Shown: positions 5,270 through 8,685 of the stretch, piece by piece
How the letters are laid out: each line of letters begins with the position of its first letter
How positions within the stretch are numbered: position 1 is the stretch's first letter
Assembly: GCA_030040515.1 (NCBI GenBank)
Contig: JASHTO010000086.1
Coordinates: 1 to 8,685, forward strand
Direction: 5' to 3'
Source of the DNA: Terriglobia bacterium
GTDB taxonomy: Bacteria; Acidobacteriota; Terriglobia; UBA7540
DNA: 8,685 nt
Notes under the pieces: model-generated
The model's input: only the letters and a program-made list of their open reading frames with translations
Databases searched by the model: none
What the model was told of the DNA's origin: nothing
Translations under genes and position numbers: made by a program

Positions 5270-6340
5270 ATGGGATTGGATTCTTCCAAACGGGTTGCAG
5301 TTGAAGATCTGACGCAATTGTGTGTTGAAGTGTTCACGCGCGTGGGGATGAGTCCGGCCGATGCCCGGACCGTGGCCGCGGGGCTGGTGACCACGGACAC
5401 CTGGGGCACGTTCTCGCATGGGACGAACCTACTTCCTCACTACGTGACGAGTATCCGTGCCGGGGGCATTGATGCCGGCGCTCAGCCGGAGGTTGTGGTG
5501 GAAGGCCCCTCTTGGGCGATCCTGGACGGGCACGCCGCCATGGGCATGGTGAGCGGCTGCCGGGCCATGGACCTGGCAATCAGCAAGGCTCGCACCACCA
5601 CCCTCTCCTGGGTAGGCGTGTGCAATAGCAACCACTTTGGCGCGGCCGGTTACTATGCGGTCCTGGCGACCCATCACGAGATGATCGGCGTTGCGCTGAG
5701 CAATGTGGATCCCAATATGGCGGTGCCCGGAGCCCGGGGATCGGTAATCGGCAACAACCCCCTTGCCTACGCCGTTCCCCATCGCGCCGATTTCCCGGTT
5801 TTTCTGGACATCGCCACGAGCGCCGTGGCCGCTTCGAAAATCATGACTTCGAAATCTCTCGGCCAGGATCTTCCCGGCGATTACCTGGCCGATAGCGAAG
5901 GGCTTCCCACCCGCAAGATCGGAACCTGGCCCGTGGGGAGTTCCCTCATGCCCATGGCCGGCCATAAGGGATATGGCCTCGCTTTCCTCATCGAAGTATT
6001 GGCGGCCGCATTGACCGGCGCCGGAATGTTGTCTACCGCCAGGAGCTGGATTCTCTCGCCCCACGAGCAGGGCAAACTGGGCCACTGCTTCCTCGTCTTC
6101 AACATCGGCAACATGATGCCCATCGAGCTGTTCAAACAACGCATGAGCGAACTTGGCCGCGAAATCCACGAGGCGGCCAAGGCGAGAGGTTCGGATCGGA
6201 TCTATCTGCCCGGCGAGATGGAATGCGAAAGAAGGGCAGAGGCTCTCCGCAACGGCATCGAGTTTCCCGAGTGGGTCAAAGCCGGCCTGCGGGGCGTCGC
6301 CCGGAACTTCCAGATCGCTCCCTGCCCGGGTTTGGAGTGA
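5270..6340 (+). CDS. Ldh2-family malate/L-lactate/ureidoglycolate-type dehydrogenase
   Basis: A 356-residue NAD(P)-dependent 2-hydroxyacid dehydrogenase of the Ldh2 (MDH/LDH type 2) family, whose fold is unrelated to the classical Rossmann LDH. Signatures seen in order are FSH50G followed by LLPHY, the NSNH122FGAAGYY segment, G161-N-N-P with the AYAVP strand, the D180-x-A-T-S stretch and GHKGYGLA (231-238). Length is normal (about 330-360). The ATG at 5270 has GAGGA 3 nt upstream, a slightly short spacing. It is the only plus-strand gene, divergent from the sulfatase and converging on the DapA-like gene with a 15-bp gap. It would oxidise a 2-hydroxyacid (malate, lactate, a sugar-derived acid) or reduce the matching keto acid in the cytosol. 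Family certain, substrate open. Confidence 0.93.
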   Translation: MGLDSSKRVAVEDLTQLCVEVFTRVGMSPADARTVAAGLVTTDTWGTFSHGTNLLPHYVTSIRAGGIDAGAQPEVVVEGPSWAILDGHAAMGMVSGCRAMDLAISKARTTTLSWVGVCNSNHFGAAGYYAVLATHHEMIGVALSNVDPNMAVPGARGSVIGNNPLAYAVPHRADFPVFLDIATSAVAASKIMTSKSLGQDLPGDYLADSEGLPTRKIGTWPVGSSLMPMAGHKGYGLAFLIEVLAAALTGAGMLSTARSWILSPHEQGKLGHCFLVFNIGNMMPIELFKQRMSELGREIHEAAKARGSDRIYLPGEMECERRAEALRNGIEFPEWVKAGLRGVARNFQIAPCPGLE

Positions 6341-6355
6341 GGGTCGCCAGGTCTT

Positions 6356-7282
6356 TCACAATTCGCCCAGACTCATCAGGATTTTGCGCAATTGCTCGCG
6401 CACCGGAGGCTCGACAGGGGAAAGAGGCAGGCGTGAGGGGCCCACCGGTATGCCTCGCAGCAGCGCCGCCTCGCGACAGATGGAAATGATGTGCGGGTCC
6501 CAATCGCCGGACGATGCCGCGCCGAATTCAAGGCGAACCAGGGGCAGCAACTTGTACCAGAGCTCCCGTGCGGCTTGCAGGTTGTGCTCTTCCGCCAACA
6601 ACCGGCGCAATTTTACCGCAAGACGAGGAACCATCATCGGCACGCCGCTGATCCAACCTTGCGCGCCATCGGCCAAGCCTTCAAACGCAATCAGGTCGTT
6701 GCCAGCAAAGACGGGAAAATCCGGTCCGCACAGCAGGCGGGTATTGTGGATGCGATTCACTTCTGCATGCGACCACTTGACGCCGTGCACAACGTCTTCA
6801 TCCGACCACTTCTTCAGCTCCTCCGGGGTAATTTCGATTCCTGTCGTGAAGGGAACGTCGTAGAGCATGATGGGCAGGCCGACTTTCTCACGCACCCGGC
6901 ACAGATGGTGGAAGACATCGCGCTTGGGAGGAATAAGCAGAAAGGGTGTAATGATCATCAGCCCGCGGCACCCGAGCGATTTGGCATGAAGGCTGAGCTC
7001 GATCGTCGTGGCGGTGCTGTAATCGCCCGTTCCGGCGAGAATGGGGACTTTGCCGGCGGTCTCTTCCACGATCGCTTCCAGCACCCGCATGCGCTCCTCG
7101 GGCCGCATGGCAACAGGTTCTCCGCCGCTTCCCAGGGGCGCGAGGCCTTCCATTCCCTGGTCCAGCAAGAAGCGCACATACTTTTTTACGCCGTTCAGAT
7201 TCAGCGATTCGTCCGCATGGAAGGCGGTAATCGTCGGCGAGAAAACTCCCTTGATTCCCTTCAGGGAAGATGCTTCAGCCAT
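6356..7282 (-). CDS. DapA/NAL-superfamily lyase or dehydratase, not a true DapA
   Basis: A 308-residue class I (Schiff-base) aldolase of the dihydrodipicolinate synthase/N-acetylneuraminate lyase superfamily. It keeps the Schiff-base Lys169 (GVKWS) and the active-site Tyr141 (LYDVP). With a constant 8-residue offset to E. coli DapA, Thr44-Thr45 become Ser52-Gly53 (GSGGE), Tyr107 becomes Leu115 and Arg138 becomes Thr146. Arg138 binds the aspartate-semialdehyde carboxylate and Tyr107 is part of the DapA proton relay, so lysine biosynthesis is unlikely. A 2-keto-3-deoxy sugar-acid aldolase or dehydratase acting through a pyruvate enamine fits better. The ATG at 7282 follows a GAGG site. It is the third gene of the E2/D-2-hydroxyacid dehydrogenase cluster, after a 183-bp spacer holding repeat copy 2. 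The superfamily is certain, the reaction is inferred. Confidence 0.92.
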   Translation of the reverse strand: MAEASSLKGIKGVFSPTITAFHADESLNLNGVKKYVRFLLDQGMEGLAPLGSGGEPVAMRPEERMRVLEAIVEETAGKVPILAGTGDYSTATTIELSLHAKSLGCRGLMIITPFLLIPPKRDVFHHLCRVREKVGLPIMLYDVPFTTGIEITPEELKKWSDEDVVHGVKWSHAEVNRIHNTRLLCGPDFPVFAGNDLIAFEGLADGAQGWISGVPMMVPRLAVKLRRLLAEEHNLQAARELWYKLLPLVRLEFGAASSGDWDPHIISICREAALLRGIPVGPSRLPLSPVEPPVREQLRKILMSLGEL

Positions 7283-7376
7283 TGATTTATTCCTCTTCAG
7301 TAATCATCTTCCGGCAACGGCGGAGCTTCTGATATAGCTGGCCACTCACAGGAGCCTGACCGCCGCTGCAGGAAGT

Positions 7377-7443
7377 AACCCCTCACCCGATCTCCCCTTC
7401 TCCCCTCTTCCCTCTCCCCGGGGAGAGGGAAGAGGGGGAGGGG
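7377..7443. repeat. Palindromic intergenic repeat, copy 2, with a perfect 36-bp palindrome
   Basis: Starts with the same 15 bases as copy 1 (AACCCCTCACCCGAT), in the same orientation. Bases 7402-7419 (CCCCTCTTCCCTCTCCCC) are the exact reverse complement of 7420-7437, an 18-bp arm with no spacer. Pairing extends outward with one bulge to about 7397/7443. It fills much of the spacer between the D-2-hydroxyacid dehydrogenase stop and the DapA-like start. No T-run follows on the minus strand, so it is not a standard terminator. It may set unequal expression of the flanking genes or protect the upstream mRNA's 3' end. One strand is almost pure pyrimidine, the other purine. Confidence 0.8.
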
Positions 7444-7465
7444 TCTATTCGGCCCGATTTACTTT

Positions 7466-8413
7466 TCAGACCAGACATGCCTTCAGCGTGCCCTGGAAGA
7501 ATTCCACCACACGTTTCGCGGTGTCTTGGCGCAGTTGCAGGGCAGCCTCAAGGGAATAGGATGCCAGGTGAGGCGTCAGCACGACGTTGTCCATCTTCAG
7601 CAATGGGTGGCTGGCGGGCAAGGGCTCCTGCTCGAACACATCCAGCGCGGCGCCCGCAATTTTGCCCTTCTCCAGCGCCTCGACCAGCGCCGCCGTATCC
7701 ACCACGCCGCCACGCGAAACGTTGATCAGGAATGCGCCGGGCTTCAGCTTGGCAAAGTTCTGGGCATTCATCAGATGGTGAGTTTCTTTCACCAGTGGCG
7801 TGTGGAGCGAAAGGTAATCCGACTGGCGAAGCACCGTATCCATATCGGTAAGCTCGACCGGCGAGACGTCCGCCGCGGGGAAAGCGTCGTAGCCAATAAT
7901 CCGGAACCCCAGCGGCGCCGCCATCTGCGCAAAACGCCTGCCGATGCGCCCCACGCCGATAATGCCCAGCGTCTGGCCTTGAAACCGGCTGATGGGACCG
8001 ATGGTGGACACCACGCTCCACTGGCCCTGGCGCATCAAGCGGTCCTGCCAGAACATTTTCTTTCCCACCGCCAGCAAAAAGCAGAGCGTGTGTGACGCAA
8101 CTTCTTCCGCGCAAAAGTCCGGGACGTTCGATACGCGAATACCACGCTCGCGCGCCGCGTCCAGGTCAATCATATCCACCCCCACTCCATACCGGCTGAT
8201 GAACCGGCAGCGCGTCAGTTGGCCAATCACCCGGCGTGTTATGGGCGCCCATTGCACCAGCAGCGCATCGGCATCGCGCGCGGCGGCCAGCACATCATCT
8301 TCGGTGCGGCATTTGGCCACGGTCAGCTGCGCGTCCAGCGCCGAGAGGATTTGCTTTTCAATGTCTGAGTCGGGAAATCCCGTGTCAGTCAACACGATTT
8401 GGAGTTGAGGCAT
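7466..8413 (-). CDS. D-isomer-specific 2-hydroxyacid dehydrogenase
   Basis: A 315-residue NAD-dependent dehydrogenase of the D-2-hydroxyacid family (PGDH, glyoxylate reductase, CtBP-like). The NAD-binding motif is GVGRIG (153-158). The catalytic set is complete: Arg234 in NVSRGGVVD, Glu263 in EQEP and His282 in TPHLAS. The substrate-side SRYGVGVD (73-80) and NVPDF are typical. Start at the ATG at 8413 (MPQLQIV), because the ribosome site AAGGGAG lies 5 nt upstream. A longer reading from 8467 would begin inside the preceding E2 gene. It follows the E2 stop by only 10 bp, so translation is probably coupled. It would reduce a 2-keto acid to a D-2-hydroxy acid, or the reverse, in the cytosol. No regulatory ACT domain is present. 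Its place beside a 2-oxoacid dehydrogenase component suggests a shared 2-keto-acid pool. Confidence 0.94.
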   Translation of the reverse strand: MPQLQIVLTDTGFPDSDIEKQILSALDAQLTVAKCRTEDDVLAAARDADALLVQWAPITRRVIGQLTRCRFISRYGVGVDMIDLDAARERGIRVSNVPDFCAEEVASHTLCFLLAVGKKMFWQDRLMRQGQWSVVSTIGPISRFQGQTLGIIGVGRIGRRFAQMAAPLGFRIIGYDAFPAADVSPVELTDMDTVLRQSDYLSLHTPLVKETHHLMNAQNFAKLKPGAFLINVSRGGVVDTAALVEALEKGKIAGAALDVFEQEPLPASHPLLKMDNVVLTPHLASYSLEAALQLRQDTAKRVVEFFQGTLKACLV

Positions 8414-8418
8414 GAAGG

Positions 8419-8425
8419 CTCCCTT
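8419..8425 (-). promoter_or_regulatory. Ribosome binding site overlapping the E2 stop codon
   Basis: AAGGGAG on the minus strand, 5 nt before the ATG at 8413. It shares bases with the TAA stop of the upstream E2 gene (8424-8426), an arrangement expected for translational coupling, and it rules against the upstream in-frame start at 8467. Confidence 0.65.
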
Positions 8426-8685
8426 AGGATTTGACAGGCGTCCAGAGGATTTGGTACGGGTTCTCAATGATGGCGGCTATCCGCTCCAGGAATTGCCCGG
8501 CCAAGGCGCCGTCCGCTACGCGGTGATCGACGCTCAAGGTCAGCGATAACGTCTGCGCAACAGTCAACGCGCCGCCCTCCACCCACGGGCGCGGCGCGAT
8601 TTTACCTGTCGCCAGAATAAAACTCTGGCCCGGATTGATGATGGCCTGGAACCGGTCGACGCGCAGCTTGCCAAGATTGCTCAGC
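8424..8685 (-). CDS. 2-oxoacid dehydrogenase complex E2 (dihydrolipoamide acyltransferase), C-terminal end
   Basis: The last 86 residues of an E2 acyltransferase, the rest lying beyond the right edge. The fragment starts with LSNLGKLRVDRF, continues with AIINPGQSFILATGKI, and ends in the catalytic motif SVDHRVADGALAGQFL, in which His54 and Asp58 (fragment numbering) are the acyl-transfer residues of the CAT/E2 catalytic domain. The stop is TAA at 8424. E2 proteins form the core of pyruvate, branched-chain, 2-oxoglutarate or acetoin dehydrogenase complexes, moving the acyl group from lipoyl to CoA. Which complex this is cannot be told from the C terminus. The neighbouring catabolic genes favour an acetoin- or pyruvate-type complex, with E1 genes expected just outside the window. 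The catalytic end looks intact. Confidence 0.88.
   Translation of the reverse strand, partial: LSNLGKLRVDRFQAIINPGQSFILATGKIAPRPWVEGGALTVAQTLSLTLSVDHRVADGALAGQFLERIAAIIENPYQILWTPVKS

Noticed and set aside
5429..6169. 246-codon minus-strand open frame opposite Ldh2
   Set aside because: Overlaps the core motifs of the Ldh2 gene. It is His/Gly-rich low-information translation with no domain.
6491..7285. 264-codon plus-strand open frame opposite the DapA-like gene
   Set aside because: Antisense to a confident gene, no motif, and rich in Gln/His/Arg as expected of a shadow frame.
7526..8095. 189-codon plus-strand open frame opposite the D-2-hydroxyacid dehydrogenase
   Set aside because: Fully covered by a gene with intact NAD-binding and catalytic residues on the minus strand.
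8414..8467. N-terminal extension of the D-2-hydroxyacid dehydrogenase to 8467
   Set aside because: It would overlap the E2 coding sequence, reads MRTRTKSSGRL without family similarity, and lacks a ribosome site. The ATG at 8413 has a strong one.

Overview
The window (about 8.7 kb, GC-rich) reads as a catabolic segment of a free-living bacterial chromosome. I infer an acidobacterium (Solibacter/Bryobacter-like). The reasons are the mix of a Tat-exported sulfatase, a RhaT-type sugar symporter, paired SDRs, Ldh2 and DapA-like enzymes, a probable PilZ protein with an RRSDR start, and G/C-rich palindromic intergenic repeats. The assignment rests on gene style only and is not proven. No tRNA, rRNA, CRISPR array, IS element or phage gene was seen.

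Layout. At the left edge (1-113, minus) is the start of a probable PilZ-domain protein. Next comes a minus-strand cluster, transcribed right to left: sulfatase (4992-3379), a 344-bp spacer carrying repeat copy 1, a RhaT-family symporter with a TTG start (3034-1976), SDR 2 (1944-1198) and SDR 1 (1061-219). A 277-bp divergent promoter region (4993-5269) separates this cluster from a plus-strand Ldh2-type malate/lactate dehydrogenase (5270-6340). That gene converges, with a 15-bp gap, on a second minus-strand cluster: the C-terminal end of a 2-oxoacid dehydrogenase E2 (cut by the right edge, stop at 8424), a D-2-hydroxyacid dehydrogenase (8413-7466), a spacer with repeat copy 2 (a perfect 36-bp palindrome), and a DapA-superfamily pyruvate lyase or dehydratase (7282-6356).

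How the genes may work together (inference). The exported sulfatase would desulfate a sugar or small glycan, and the RhaT-like carrier would import the freed (deoxy)sugar. The SDRs could oxidise the sugar or its acid. The DapA-like enzyme keeps the Schiff-base Lys and Tyr but lacks the Arg that marks lysine-biosynthetic DapA, so it could cleave or dehydrate a 2-keto-3-deoxy acid. Ldh2 and the D-2-hydroxyacid dehydrogenase would interconvert 2-hydroxy and 2-keto acids, and the E2-containing complex would take a 2-oxoacid to acyl-CoA. This resembles a non-phosphorylative (deoxy)sugar-acid route, but no sugar-acid dehydratase, lactonase or regulator is in the window and the substrate is unknown.

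The most notable non-coding features are two related palindromic repeats in same-strand spacers, a 22-bp near-perfect palindrome in the sulfatase/Ldh2 divergent region that could be an operator, and overlapping opposite-facing -10-like boxes in the same region.
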